A DNA stretch of 64,000 bases from Symbiodinium natans (taxonomy: Eukaryota > Sar > Dinophyceae > Suessiales > Symbiodiniaceae): assembly GCA_905221605.1 (NCBI GenBank), contig CAJNDS010002526.1, positions 1 through 64,000 on the forward strand, read 5' to 3'. This document shows positions 43,140 through 54,839 of this stretch, piece by piece (within the stretch, counting starts at the first letter, position 1; the number at the start of each line of letters is the position of its first letter). The notes under the pieces were generated by a model. That model ran no database searches. It saw only the letters and a list, made by a program, of their open reading frames with translations, and was not told the origin of the DNA. Both the position numbers and the translations under genes were made by a program.

Positions 43140-45240
43140 GAAGGATTCTGCTGCAATTGTGAAGCGTGCGGAAGCACATCAAAGAAAGGAGCGTGGCCCT
43201 AAACCCACAAAAGTTACAGGGCCCTCGAGTGAGAACGGGTGTCCATCTTGGTTGCAAAGCTCCACTCGTTTGCCCACCCAGAAAAGAAGCAACAGTATTG
43301 ACAAATGCGACTGAAGCATGACTCAAGTCAGTGCAAACACGACAAAGTCATTTGCCATCGTAGTCTGTCAGTCCTATATAGGGAAAACGGTGCCGGCCTA
43401 AGGCCAGGCAGGAGATGACCACACAGAACTGGGCTCATAGCATGGTGCTGAAGCATTTTCCACCATCCCGCATTGCCGACCCACATGCTCACAGATCATT
43501 TTCTACTATTCAGGGATTCCGTGAACTGTCTGCATCTGGACACACGGTATTGTGGCTTTCCCATGTATTGGCACATCATTTGTTTCGCTCCTGCTGGCTT
43601 ATTTATGTTTTGCATGTTGGCGGGCGGTGGCATCATGGTGGCTTTTATTTATGCCGTGCAACCTACGAACAACCTGGACCACCGCCAGATTGGCAGAACA
43701 GCCCCAAACAGAGCCAGCCATTGCCTTTCCAGAGAAACGGAAACCCACGGAACAGCCCCTGCGACCCACAAGTACAGCTTGCTACTTTGACAAATTTCTG
43801 ACCCACACAGCCGGAGGCTTTCAACATGTCCATGGGTGCACCACGATGCACCCCTGGGTTTTTCAAATTGCAAATTTTTGCAAGTCTCAAAATGCGGGAT
43901 GCTGCAGGCTGCAGGCCTGCTGTCTCGCCCTGGCTTGGCTCAACTGAATGGCGAGGTTGCTGTTCAACGCGCCACCTGTGCATGGCACGTCTCTGCAGTT
44001 CAAATGTGGCTACATGCTAACCACGAAGCATGGAGCTGAGGCACCAGTAGCACTCTGATCACAGCACGACTCAGAACGAATAAAGTATTAGTGCTCATAG
44101 CTCAAGTCAACAGGTTGTGTCAATGCATCTTATGTGTCTTTGTGTCTGACGCATCGCAAGATCACGCGCAAACGCGGCGAACCGTGCAGAAAGAAGAGCA
44201 GATGCTTTAACAATGCGACACCGCGGACTCGATCAACATCATTCAGCATCCGTGCTTCGTTTCGTTGACGGATGTGAATTCCTGTGCTTCGTTTTGTGAT
44301 TTCCTGTGCATCGAGTTCCCGGCCCCCTCTTTCCCAATCTCAAAAGCAGCAACTTCTTTGCAACTTGCCCGGGCCCATTGAAGGAGATTGAAGGAGGGAC
44401 ATGAGACTTTTGACAGCGTGAGCATGCAGTGTTAAGAAGAGCACAGCAGTGAAACTACAAGCCATGGCACGCAACAACTGCAAAACAAGTCCAACATGCT
44501 GCATGGTCGTGGTCCCTGCCTTCAGTTGAGGCTATGTACATCGTTCTCCCGAAAAGATTCCAAGGCCGAAGTGACCCCATGGCCAGTTGAACACCAGCGG
44601 CGTGTCTTCTGCTGGTCTTTATTAATGCCAACATGGGCTGAACGCTGATCGTGCAGCCGAATTAAATGGCTGTTCATCCACGGATTTGAAAACCCTGTGC
44701 TGCAACTTGCTGTAGCTCCGCTGCACGCCCTGCACGTTGCCGCTCCACAAACTACTGCTGGTTAAAAGATTTGCTGAGGACTGGCGATGATAAGTGTGCG
44801 AAACGTTCCCAATGTGTGCTTGGGCGCAGGACAGAGCGAGGTGTGTTTTCTCGAGCCAAGCTTTCTCCAGACATATGTGAAGGCATGTCATTCCTGAAAA
44901 CATGCCGCTGGCGGCATAGAGTGCGAGGAGTGGAAAGTATTGAAGCTACTAGGGATACCTTCTGATCACTCTAACCGTCTGTGCCTGCGCAAGATGCTGC
45001 AATGGCAACGTGCAGCTCTTATGGCCGCCTCGTCTGTGACAAATAATTTGTGGCAGCCCCACAATGCTAGTCGCGATTGAAGCTTGCCAAATTTTGCTCG
45101 AAACAGCGAGGATCAGATAGTTCTGCGCCGCAAGGCTCCAACCTGCAAGAAGGACACTGGCACATGCATGCCATGCCCACAAAGAAGCCTCTTTGGGTGG
45201 CTCTTGAGTTCCTTTGTCCGGGAGGCCTTTGATACACACT
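43140..45240. other. Region with no assigned gene
   Basis: Apart from the weak terminal exon at 44.25 kb, nothing convincing is seen on either strand. Confidence 0.45.
44252..44370 (-). CDS. Possible terminal exon
   Basis: The minus strand reads EVAAFEIGKEGAG, then a hydrophilic tail ending in ETKHGC before TGA. An AG acceptor (TTGCAAAG) lies just upstream. Single exon only, no family. Confidence 0.22.
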
Positions 45241-45249
45241 TAGCAACAA

Positions 45250-46450
45250 GTAAACTCTATACCTCGGCCTTCTGCGCCTGCATGATTTGAGCTTGGGTCT
45301 GGAGTCGGATGATCGCTAGTAGTGATGAGACAGGCCGCACAAGGGTCCCCAAAGCAGCCCTCACGGGTATCAAAACACCCAAAGTGGCACCGTCCACCTC
45401 CACCATGCATGTGCTCGCGGGCAGAAACCGTTACAAACACTTGCGCCGCCACCTCTTGAAACTAACGCTCATAGTCTTCAAAGGAGATGTTCTCAGTCAA
45501 ATCGGCATGGAAGGCGGTCTGCAGAAGCGGAGCTGTTTAATCATCTCGTTCTGCCGGCCGGACAGACCAGCCGGTGCTAGTTCGTAAACTGTCCAGCAGG
45601 TGGCCCCAGCTTCTAGCCCCAGTTCTATTTCTCCGGTGTGCCCAACATGCACAGGAAGCACATGCGGATGACCACTTGGAGGAGATGACCCTCCGTCAGG
45701 GGCCTCTCTGGGCACATCTTCTGTATCTTAATTACGTCATAAACACGAGTACAAGCATCGGGCGGTCGACTCCAGCCCTCGGAGCACTTAAAACGATCCA
45801 ACATGGTGCTGCACGCTGGTACTCAAAGCAATGTTTAGAAATGTTGAAGCTTCAAAAGGGTCCGAGGCATTCGGAGGCTCATTACATGCAAGAAGGTGTG
45901 GCTGCTTCACGCGACAACAGCACATTTACACGGATCACAGCAAACCCAACAACAGCAAGCCATTAGACAACAATGACCTCAGGCTGCGGAGCATCGATGA
46001 GCTCACAGTGTTGACGTAGAACGTGGGTCTCCTTGCATCGGAGAGTGTCGCGGTACCCTCATGTAGACTCATGTAGACTCATGTAGACTCATGTAGACTC
46101 ATGTAGACTCATGTAGACTCATGTAGACTCATGTAGACTTTGCAGATGCAAGCGCGGCCTTCCACTTCTTGTCATCGTCCCTGAAGATAACCGTCAAGGA
46201 AAGGTCATCAGAGTCCACCACCGTGGCCTCGTACCTCTGCAGATTTTCTGCAGGAAGGCAAGAAACCGTGCGCTGATCAATACGATCGGGAGGACCCTCC
46301 GATTCCACCACCCCAGCCATCACCAGTGACTGCAACCTCAGCTCTTATCTTGTCAGAAGCTCGCTCTCATCCATAATGGCAAGACCATTAGCTGAGCCCG
46401 AGGCTCTGCAGCCCACCAGCTTGGGAGTCTGCTCAGCGGCCGGCGCCGGC
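45250..46450 (-). CDS. Unidentified multi-exon gene with acidic segments
   Basis: Protein-like exons: about 46360-46450 (PAAEQTPKLVG, NGLAIMDESELL), 46140-46335 (ATG at 46323; AENLQRYEATVVDSDDLSL, FRDDDKKWKAALASAK), 45467-45518 (TAFHADLTENISFEDYE, bounded by TGCAG and GTTAGT), and a short piece near 45255-45290 (QIMQAQKAE, before GTATAG). The 46.1-kb exon runs straight into a decamer repeat that supplies either a GT donor or a stop codon. DLTENISFEDYE resembles half of an EF-hand loop, but that is weak. No function is assigned. Confidence 0.42.
46059..46140. repeat. Decamer tandem repeat (ATGTAGACTC)n
   Basis: Eight nearly perfect copies of ATGTAGACTC, immediately 3' of a coding exon on the minus strand. 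Each unit read on the minus strand (GTCTACATGA) contains a GT donor-like start and a TGA. Confidence 0.95.
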
Positions 46451-46779
46451 CTCCGTAAAGTCCGCAAAGTGCATCGCGCATATCGCGCTTTCCCTTTAAC
46501 ATCCCGCAGTTGAGTATAGTTAAGCTTCCTGGCACAGGATGTCCTGAGGTCTTCCACCGCTTCAAGACTGAGACGCAGTCAATTCAGTCTGGGGAGGGTA
46601 TAGTATGCGAAATACGCTGCTCAGCACATCTGTTTCCGACAACTCGCGCCTCTTTGCAGGAGCAGACGCCCGTGCCTGGCACACGTGCCCCTATTTGCCA
46701 CAACTCCATGTAGATTGACTTAACATGTCTTAAGCGCGAAGAAGACGCCTTGGCTGGTGGCCGGGATGCCAGAGCAGGA

Positions 46780-47075
46780 GGCACATATCCTGCCAGAATG
46801 TATGAATGTATGTGAAGGACGGCACCACTCGTCTTGCCATTCGCTCGCCGTTCCTGTTGGCGGTGGCTGCTTGCACCAAAGCCGAAGCCGAAGACCAGAC
46901 TTTGTCGCTGCTGCATCCGTCTTACAAGTGACGTTGTCAGGTGCCGCCGCGGATTCATTGCTGGATGCACAACTCGGACGTTGTGCATCAGCTTCAGGCA
47001 CTGCCTCTGCACAGCGCTTGGATGACCCAGAAACTCCCAAAGCAGTCATTTGCCTGATCCGCATCTTCCGGATGT
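46780..47075 (-). CDS. Possible Ser/Ala-rich exon
   Basis: Open minus-strand stretch with an AG acceptor near 47050, reading QMTALGVSGSSKRCAEAV and continuing Ser/Ala-rich. It could be a linker region of a larger protein or chance. Confidence 0.22.
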
Positions 47076-47099
47076 AAAACCTGAGTTTGAGGACTGAGA

Positions 47100-49900
47100 T
47101 GATCACATGTGAACTGCCAGTGCATAGATGTGACGTGATGAGGCTCCGCACAAGTGTGTCTCCATATGCCAGTGTCGGAGCCTCACATAAGCAGTATCTG
47201 ACAGCATCTGCCACAACTCACACAATAAAAAGAGGCTTGAGAAGGGGCAGCGCCTCTTGCTCACTGGCAGGCGCTGGGTGTGACCTTTTTTGGGGCTACT
47301 AGTTCTCGCAACACCGTGGAATAAAATGTGTTTCCAACTAGCCAGCAGCATCGTGAGACAGTGGCAACGCGGGCGGAGGCATACTGGTCAGGGTACTTAC
47401 TTCCGGCACTTCACCTCGCGAGACATCCGTCTTTGTGTGTGCTCGTCCCGGTGTCATAGTCACAGGGCAGGCAAGCCTGGACCGGCTTCGTAGGCGAGCG
47501 TGGCATCTCCAACCTCGGAACTATGGAACCCATCCCGGCCCCCAGTGGCATCGGGTCGTGTCCTAGGATCATGCAGCCGCAGTCGTGCCAACATCCACGA
47601 GCTCCGCTAACCGATACACCCACCCTGAACCCAAAAAGCCCCACAGTTTACAGCATGACGCAAACTTGGCCGATGACCATGGCTGCATCGTCTACCTCTG
47701 GGCCCATGTCGAAGACGGTGTCGTATGGTATGGTCCTTTGCAAAAGGCAAAAAGGCACTCCCAGTGAAAAGGTTAGCCATGTCCTTGAACTCTGTATTGA
47801 CTTGTTTCAGATGGGCATCGGTGCAACAGCATCGTTCTCAGCCTGTGGGGGCTTGAAGCCAACCTCACAAGCATCATATGTTCTATGTGATTCTATAGCT
47901 GGGATTGAGATGCTGCTGCACCTCGAACGCTTGGTTCTTGCAACCAGACGTTGAATAGGCCGGCACCTGCAAGCTGATCAACTAGCCGTCACACATCGTC
48001 ACACAACGCAACCCCAACGCCTCTTTTCCCCTAGAAAACAGAGGCCTGCCATCCTTCCCAGGCCGCTCCGTCACCATCGTAGGGCAGCGTGTCCTTTTGC
48101 CCAAACACCCGTACCGGAGAGGTTTCATGAGACAGGCGAAAAAGGCCTGAAAACATGTTGAAACCCACTCAACCTTCGAAGCTGAGGCATGCTCTGACTC
48201 CATGGATGACGGCCGCGTTTGCAAGACTACCACATCTCAACCTCTTCTTTAAAAGGCATGTTCAAGGATGTTGAAGGATGTTGCATCCTCTGCTTTGACC
48301 ATCTTGACCATCTTTGATCATCTTTGACAGTTGTGCCTGCACGTAAGTTGCCTCGCCGTTCTTTGGCCATCATGAATCTGCATCTTGCATCTCTGTGGGG
48401 AGAGCAGCCTCATATTAGGTCGGGTTGTTATTCCTCGTACCAGTACCCTAGTACCAGTATGTCCAGAAAATATACCAACATGCACACTCATCAGACGTCT
48501 GACGTGTCCAGCCCCCTCCTCCCCCATGGCATGGTCCGGTGGGGGGGGGGGGAGCCCTGCTTGCTTGGGGTGACAGGGTGTGTTGTAGGGAATCCCCAAG
48601 CCCAAACCCTAAAGACCCTGAACCTTAAACCCCTCTAAGCCCCAAAACCCCAAGCCCAGAAACCCTAAGCTTCAAACCCTAAAACGCAGCGCCCTAAGCC
48701 AAACCCCTAAACAGCCCCACAGCCACACCACTGGAAGAGGGGGGTCGGGGGAGTACTTTGATCATAACCCCGAAACCCTCAAGCCCTCAAGCCGAGCACC
48801 CTGAAACCCTGAGCCCGCAAGAGTTTCAGCCCTAAAACCCTGGAACCCTATTGGCCCCAAGAACAACCCACAGCCGACCACGGGAAGGGGGGAGGGCCGG
48901 GGAGCACGTGACCATATATGTATATAGGTATATGATAAATATACATATATATGCACATATTAGGAAAGCTGGATACACATGCTCTGTATCGGGTAGATTA
49001 ATACCCCTTCACCAAGAACAATAATACAAACAAATCTACGGTCCCGATCCTGCACGCGTGCATTCACATCCCGGTCAGGATTTTCGTACATGCGAGCCAT
49101 CAATGCGGCAATGCGAATCCTTGCACCTATGGTGCGAAGCGTGAAACTGTTGGCAGAGCGCTCTCAGCCGAGGTTGCCGAATCCTAGTCAGGAAAGTCCA
49201 TACTCGGACGGAAGCAAGCACTGCAACAATCTTCACAGCCTATGGAAAGCGGCAGGCCTAGAGCGTCAGATTTGGATGTCCTGCATCGAACATCATCGAA
49301 CACAGTAGCACCCGTCGCAACGAGCAGCAGTCACATCAGTGCAGCAGCAGCAGCAGAAACAAGGTAAACCTGAGATGACCCGAGTATACCAGTCCCCCTA
49401 ACACAGCAAATGGCGCACTTTCAAGGCCAGGGTATTGCTTTCTACTCGAAACACATGCCGGTATATTTGACTAGCTCAGGAACTTCCCGAATGGCATGCA
49501 ATGACAGGATAGAACAAAGCCACCGCATGCGACCTCTCCGGTGCTGCTGCGGCTTCGTTCGACTTCACATAGGCCGCCTTGAGAGAGTCGACAGTCACGA
49601 CCCTGCATACCCCTGATGCAACTACGGAAATCTGCACTAAGCTTGTAAGGTGGGAACCTTCAGTCGGTGTGTGGTCAGCCGAGGGAGGATGTGAGCCTTT
49701 TGCAGTCATTAGCAAACCGCAGTCATATCTGGCATTTCCTGGCGGATGAAACTTCCGCCGGCCTTTGGGCTGGCGCTGGCGAAGCTCAGATCGTCCATGT
49801 GCTTGATCCACTGCAGCCGGAAAATCAGAACGGCATGACTTGGAATGACTGACTAAGTCAAGACGCAAGTGACGTAATCATGCCAGTCAAAAGGCTGAAG
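47100..49900. other. Region with no assigned gene
   Basis: Contains the telomere-like tract, a small (TA)-rich patch near 48913-48958 and weak open frames only. Confidence 0.5.
48590..48860. repeat. Degenerate telomere-type CCCTAAA tract
   Basis: A second, longer block of CCCTAAA, CCCCTAA and CCCTGAAA words, preceded by a 15-nt poly-G run at 48538-48552. No coding sequence is seen in it. Confidence 0.7.
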
Positions 49901-49929
49901 TCAGCCAGTCAGTCTGACAGAGAAGGGGC

Positions 49930-50310
49930 GAGTGAGTCAGCGAGTCGGTGAACGAGCTTGAGCAAGCGGGCGGGCGCCTTGTCTTCCGTACCCTGGAAAG
50001 CACTGTCTGCTATGTTGTAGTGGATCCGTCCATCCTGTGCAAAAACCGCTTGGCAGATGAACAACTTCAAGCGCAATGGCTCCTCGCGGCCCATTGCCAG
50101 CCGCACCATAGCATCCTGGCCGCAGCATGACGCAACATCCCACAAGATTTAGGTCCATAAGCTCTGTGCTCTCACAGAGCCTCCACGTTGTCAAGGAGTG
50201 TTCGGCAATTCTTTCGCACGAGGCGCACATATTCGTTCGCCGGTCCGAACCTCGGTAGTTTGGTCAAGTCTAATGAGCAAGGAAGAGAGTGCGCAAGGCA
50301 AGGCCGCTCG
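49930..50310 (-). CDS. Unidentified gene fragment
   Basis: Exons 50251-50310 (AALPCALSSLLIRLDQTTE, exactly bounded by TGCAG and GAG/GT), about 50050-50110 (MVRLAMGREEPLRLKLFIC) and 49992-50034 (DGRIHYNIADSAFQ, acceptor GCACAG). No family is recognised; the exon order and joins between the first two pieces are uncertain. Confidence 0.4.
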
Positions 50311-50639
50311 CTGCATTAGTTTAATTTTTCCTCTTCGCCGGGTCTGGGCAGAAAAGCTTCTGCACCGCAATTGGCGCCGGTGGAGCAAGCAAAGCAAGCA
50401 AATGGCACAAGTCCGCAACGTTCCGCAACTAATTACTACGCCAGCCCAGCAAGTGGTCCATATCGGCTGGAGGCAGCGCACAATGCACAGCACGTATCAG
50501 TCAGCTTCACTACGTTCTCTGGTCAGACTCCAATCTGGCTCACTCTTTATGCCGATGAAGCGACCAGCAACATGCAGCAGTATATCGTGAAGCACTGACC
50601 ATCGCCGCTTGCAAAAGGTGTCTGTTGTTCAACTTCGAT

Positions 50640-50880
50640 CGCTTCTGAACGCAGCAAAGGCACACTTCGAAGGTCTTCGGGAAGAGGAGGAGAAAGGAGG
50701 CTAGCCCAATCTGGCAAGTCAAATGATGGGGGATGGGATTGCCGCGCAGGGCTTGTGAGCTGCCAACCCTTTCAACCGAGGCTAACCGAGGCTGAGGGAC
50801 ATCGTAGTGCATCCACACGCCGGGTCTGCCAGTTCTTGTTCTGAACTCGACAGCTAGCCTGTCGAGACCGCTGTTATGGG
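50640..50880 (-). CDS. Possible coding exon
   Basis: An open minus-strand stretch reads LAVEFRTRTGRPGVWMHYDV and then PQPRLASVERVG. It is protein-like in one frame, with no recognised domain. It may belong to the same gene as the exons at 50.3-50.0 kb. Confidence 0.28.
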
Positions 50881-50939
50881 TCTGTCGGCAACAACAGCTG
50901 TGTAAACAGTATGCAGTATGAAGCAACATTGCTGCCAAA

Positions 50940-52060
50940 GTTCCGCATGTTCATGCAAATCCAGCGACAACTACAGATACAGTAATCACGGCTCGGCTGC
51001 TATGTTCTACGTATTCGGTTCTTCCACCGCCGCAAACATCACATCCCCGCTACGCGGGTAGAGTGGTACGGCCCATCCCGCCATGGGCTTGCCACAAATC
51101 TCTGCAAAACACTCTTGATGACGTTTCAGACACTGCAGGGTGTTTCACACAGATGTTCCGCACGCCAACACAACTTGAAGCTCGGGACAGTCTTGTGGCA
51201 AGTATCGGAGTGCATGCGATGTCGTGCGATTGTAGACATCAAACCCACGCACATGACCTGAAGAAGGTTCCATGAGCCCAACGAACCTTCCTAAGAGTCT
51301 CGGCCCTCTCTGAATGTCATGCGGCCATCGCTACCTCCAAACGAGCATGTTGGAAGATGAGGTTTGGCTTGAGGCGTGTCCGGCTAGCGAACGTTTCCGT
51401 CAAACGAGTGCTCTTTTCAAGCCACAGGCCACACAGAGCTGCCCCAGTTCACTTATCCAATCGGATAACAATAGACTAGCAAAGATGGCCATACCTTTTG
51501 CGCGGGAGCTCCGAAGGCCACAGAGCCAACGCTCCCCCAAACTGGCCCCAAACCCGCGAAACATTCCATGGTGCGACAGCTCGCCGCGACCCTCGTCTGC
51601 AACTGTGCGAAGCCGACCACCGTCCGCCGTCAGGTTTAGGACTCAAGGCCAAACGAGACCCTACACCCTAGTCGACTTCCAGCATTTCTAGGGCTGCAGG
51701 TTGTTTGTTAATCGGGGTTCTTTGGGGCTGAAGTTTAGGTGAGGCTTGGTGTGAACCTCTTCTGCATGGTCTCGGCCTTATGCAAGCTGCAGGCTAGAGA
51801 CAAAATCAACAAACTAGCACAAACCAGAAAGCACTGGAGTACAACATTCTTGCCACTGCTGCCGCCGCCGCCGCTGCTGCTGCTGCTGAGGGCTACGTTG
51901 TTCAGGGTTTTGACTTCTTAGGTCCAAAGTGCTTTGGGGATGGTGTCGACTTGGGGCGGTTAGAGGCTTGCGAGGTCTAGTGTATTGGATCCAGTAAGCA
52001 CTGGTTCCGGTAAGCACGCGGCTCTGCCACAAGCCGCGATCCCTAACAGTTCTGTCTGGC
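50940..52060. other. Region with no assigned gene
   Basis: No protein-like exon seen. It has a GCCGCCGCCGCTGCTGCTG patch near 51862-51888 and a short TAGGG-like patch near 51690-51740. Confidence 0.5.
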
Positions 52061-52069
52061 CTGGATGGC

Positions 52070-53401
52070 GTCCACGCATGGCCGCCTCCTGCAGAAGCAA
52101 TGCTCTGAAAGACTTTTCATAATCCTCTGTAAGCATTTGCTGAGAATGTTGGAGTCAAGATGCTTGGCTAGGCTTGTCTTGAGCTGCCGTATGGTGTTCA
52201 TGACCACTTATGCCGATGGCGATGCTCGCCGTGTCTCTACCGCCCGAAGATGCCGCATCCTTCCCTGGCAACCAGATGCAGGCCTGGCACTCCATCACCG
52301 AGAATATAGGCAATCTCTTGCGCATCCAGGTCAACCTGCTTTCATATTGAGACTGGAGGCTGAAGATCGTCTGCACCAAACACCGTGACCACTACAATGC
52401 CTACCCGTGACAATCGCTCCTTCAGGCGATGTGTGCTGGAGTATGTCACTGTCCCGCTGGAGGACCTTCAGCTCAGCTGTACAATGACCGCACTTGTTGA
52501 ATCCAAAAAAGGAAGGGCGCTCTGAATGGCGGCCTCAAGAGGCCCTTCTTTGTCTTGGAGAGGCTGTTGCGAGACTCAACGACTACAGTATCCTGCAGAC
52601 AAGGCAGACATGGAGCATGCGCTCAAACCACACTCCTGCAGCACCACGCAAACTCAGAACCGCGCCATGTCTCTGACTCGGATGCCGTCAACCAGATGCA
52701 GCCTGTCAGCCCCATGGATGCCGAATGCACGAGGGCTGCGGGGGCATTGCTCACTTGGCTCACTTGATCTGCCTTCGCCATGCACGTGGCCAGTGAGGCT
52801 TGATTGGCTCCAAGGACTTGTAGTATGCCAGGGGCTCCTGTGGCCAGCACTCAAAGGGACCTGAGGAGGCTGAACAAGGCCCGGAAGTTGCGCCTCCAAG
52901 GTGGAATCCAAGATGTCGCAGCTACCTCAAGATTCTTGCAGGCTTCACTGGTGTCTGGCAATGGCAACAACCAAGACCAAGGCGAGTATATCTCAGCCGT
53001 GACGGCTTGGATCTGGCAAAAACTCTTGCAAGCGTTGACTGGTGACTGGGTCTTGACTTGAGTTGAAAGGAGTGAAAGGAATGCGGACACTTCCCCAGCT
53101 TTTTTTCCTGAAAGATCATCTTGTCATCTTCCACCTCTTGCACTAGCCAAGAAGCGGCTCTGCTTTGACTGCGCCTCTCCGGGCGAGCTGAGAAACCAGT
53201 GCTGCGACAGCAATCCCGAGGGAGAAGGTGCACACCAATGCCGGCAGCTCTGGACATCGCAAACGAAATGAAGTTGTGCTGACCATTGCAGCAGGAGCTG
53301 CAAGAACAGCTTGAAGCTGCGGATCATCTACACGCGTAGTTGTGCCCGACATGTAGCTGCCTAGCACGTGGCCTGCGAGCACTTCGTCCAACTCAGGAAA
53401 T
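52070..53401 (-). CDS. Unidentified multi-exon gene downstream of the cathepsin gene
   Basis: Consecutive minus-strand exons with good AG acceptors and GC/GT donors: 53175-53401 (FPELDEVLAGHVLGSYMSG, with a hydrophobic stretch CTFSLGIAVAALVSQL), 53091-53136 (EDDKMIFQEKKLGK), about 52700-52800 (MAKADQVSQVSNAPAALV), 52405-52471 (LKVLQRDSDILQHTSPEGA), 52284-52335 (VDLDAQEIAYILGDGVP), about 52070-52208 (MNTIRQLKTSLAKHLDSN). The text is clearly protein-like, but I do not recognise a family. One possible membrane helix is in the first exon. Start and stop are not placed. Confidence 0.5.
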
Positions 53402-53633
53402 CTTGGAACAGCCCAGTCGCACTGAGACCTCGAGCTTGGGAAAAGGGGGCTCATTCAAGGTCAGCAACAAGATCGATAAAGGCCTAGAACCGTCGCTCGA
53501 TACAACAAGGCACGCGCAAGGTGGCTGTGAAACGCAGAGGACAAGATCTTGGCAACATTATCTTCTACCCATATGTAATCCCACATGCATACATACAGTG
53601 CATGCATATATGCAGAAACACATGTGTGTGTCT

Positions 53634-53650
53634 ATATATATATATGTACA
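53634..53650. repeat. Short (TA)n / ATG-rich tract
   Basis: TATATATATA flanked by alternating CATGCATA words, downstream of the cathepsin stop codon. Confidence 0.8.
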
Positions 53651-53830
53651 TATCCATTCGTGGGTCCTAGCGCAACATGGAGCAACAGGTGCAACAGGGC
53701 CACACCCAGAAACCAGAACCACCCGAACCAGCTGCTGCAGAATCAAGCGGTATCAAGTATCAAGACTAAAGACGAAAGATGGCGTTCTTCGGCAAAAAGC
53801 TCAATGCTTGGACCTGCATGTCAGCATTGT

Positions 53831-54769
53831 CTACAGTCTACAGCGTGTTTTCATGCAAAACTCAGCTGCCGGCTCGCTCATAAGCATGTTGACACCGCGC
53901 TTCAATTTCAACCAGCCGCTGCTGCCCCAGTAGGTCCCCCAGCTGTTGCGTATGATCCAATACTTTGTTCCGGAAGCTGTCTTGCCCCACCCAGCTACCT
54001 CCATGCTGTGATCTATATCATCATCGGTATATTTTTTGTTGGAAGTGTACACTCCATCATTTTCTGAGGCAACCTTGCTGTAGTTCATCATGAACACGTC
54101 ATCCGTTGCAAACGAGCAGACAATAGGTCCTCTTGCATAGATCTCCTTCATCATTGCCACCTCCCCAGACAGATTGCCAAACGAACTAACGCCGTACCCT
54201 GTCCAGGTTTTGATGGGCCAGCAGCCATGCTTCGACAAGCAGTTCCGGCACTGGTCCGCAGGAGTGCATTGCATGTTTCGGGCCTGATATGGCATGCAAG
54301 TCTCATCCGGCACGTCATTCTCCTTCAGATACTTGTGGATCATCCAGGGGTCTCCGCCGTTGCATCCGGGCGGAGGGGCGCTGACATTGGCGGTGGGATC
54401 TGGCACACAATTCATCAAGACTTGCCTTGCCAGCATGACATCCGGGAACTGTCCTTTGCGCATGACCTTGATGCGGTCATTGAGCGCAGCAGTGGTTCCA
54501 TGAATCCAGCAAGATCCACAGTACTGGGGAATGTGTTGGTTCACGTCGCTAGTCACGAAGTTCTGCCCACCTACATTTCTCCAGTCGAAGGCTTCAGGGA
54601 GCTCATCTTGAGAGACCAGCGCATCTGCTGTCACCAAATTGGTGGGGGCGGTGCGAGGAAGCCATGGGCGAGAGCTCTTGTACCCATGGTTCGCATCAAC
54701 TATTGGGCAGCTGAAGCAAAGCAAAGAGAGGCAGCCAAACAAAATCCTCGTGTGGTCCATGTGGCCCAT
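53831..54769 (-). CDS. Cathepsin Z/X-like papain-family cysteine protease, intronless
   Basis: Secreted or lysosomal cysteine peptidase of family C1 (312 residues from the ATG at 54769; another ATG at 54760). Residues 1-25 form a hydrophobic signal peptide. The mature part begins near LPEAFDWR. The HIP insertion next to the active site (NQHIPQYCGSCW) is diagnostic of cathepsin X/Z. The catalytic Cys is at about residue 87, the His lies in DHSMEVAGWG and the Asn in IRNSWGTYWG. CNGGDPW and DETCMPYQA also match the family. The gene has no intron over 0.94 kb, while most neighbours have exons near 50 nt, and a spliced-leader relic lies 50-70 nt upstream. Together these suggest a gene reinserted from a trans-spliced mRNA. 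There is no propeptide inhibitor domain of the long cathepsin L type, as expected for cathepsin Z. Confidence 0.93.
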   Translation of the reverse strand: MGHMDHTRILFGCLSLLCFSCPIVDANHGYKSSRPWLPRTAPTNLVTADALVSQDELPEAFDWRNVGGQNFVTSDVNQHIPQYCGSCWIHGTTAALNDRIKVMRKGQFPDVMLARQVLMNCVPDPTANVSAPPPGCNGGDPWMIHKYLKENDVPDETCMPYQARNMQCTPADQCRNCLSKHGCWPIKTWTGYGVSSFGNLSGEVAMMKEIYARGPIVCSFATDDVFMMNYSKVASENDGVYTSNKKYTDDDIDHSMEVAGWGKTASGTKYWIIRNSWGTYWGSSGWLKLKRGVNMLMSEPAAEFCMKTRCRL

Positions 54770-54818
54770 GCGCTGGAGGTACGAGCAGGAGCGTGCGGCA
54801 AGTCTCTCTGACAAAAGT

Positions 54819-54839
54819 ATGAGCCAAAATGGCTTCGTC
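54819..54839 (-). other. Relic of the dinoflagellate spliced-leader sequence
   Basis: The minus strand reads GCCATTTTGGCTCA, a 14-nt perfect match to the core of the 22-nt dinoflagellate spliced leader, with flanking bases partly matching (CG.AGCC at the 5' side; the final AAG is diverged). It lies in the 5'UTR position and in the sense orientation of the intronless cathepsin gene. A 14-mer is not expected by chance in a window of this size. Confidence 0.8.

Noticed and set aside
46059-46140. Direct repeats that could look like a CRISPR array
   Set aside because: Units are contiguous 10-mers with no spacers; a simple tandem repeat in a eukaryotic genome.
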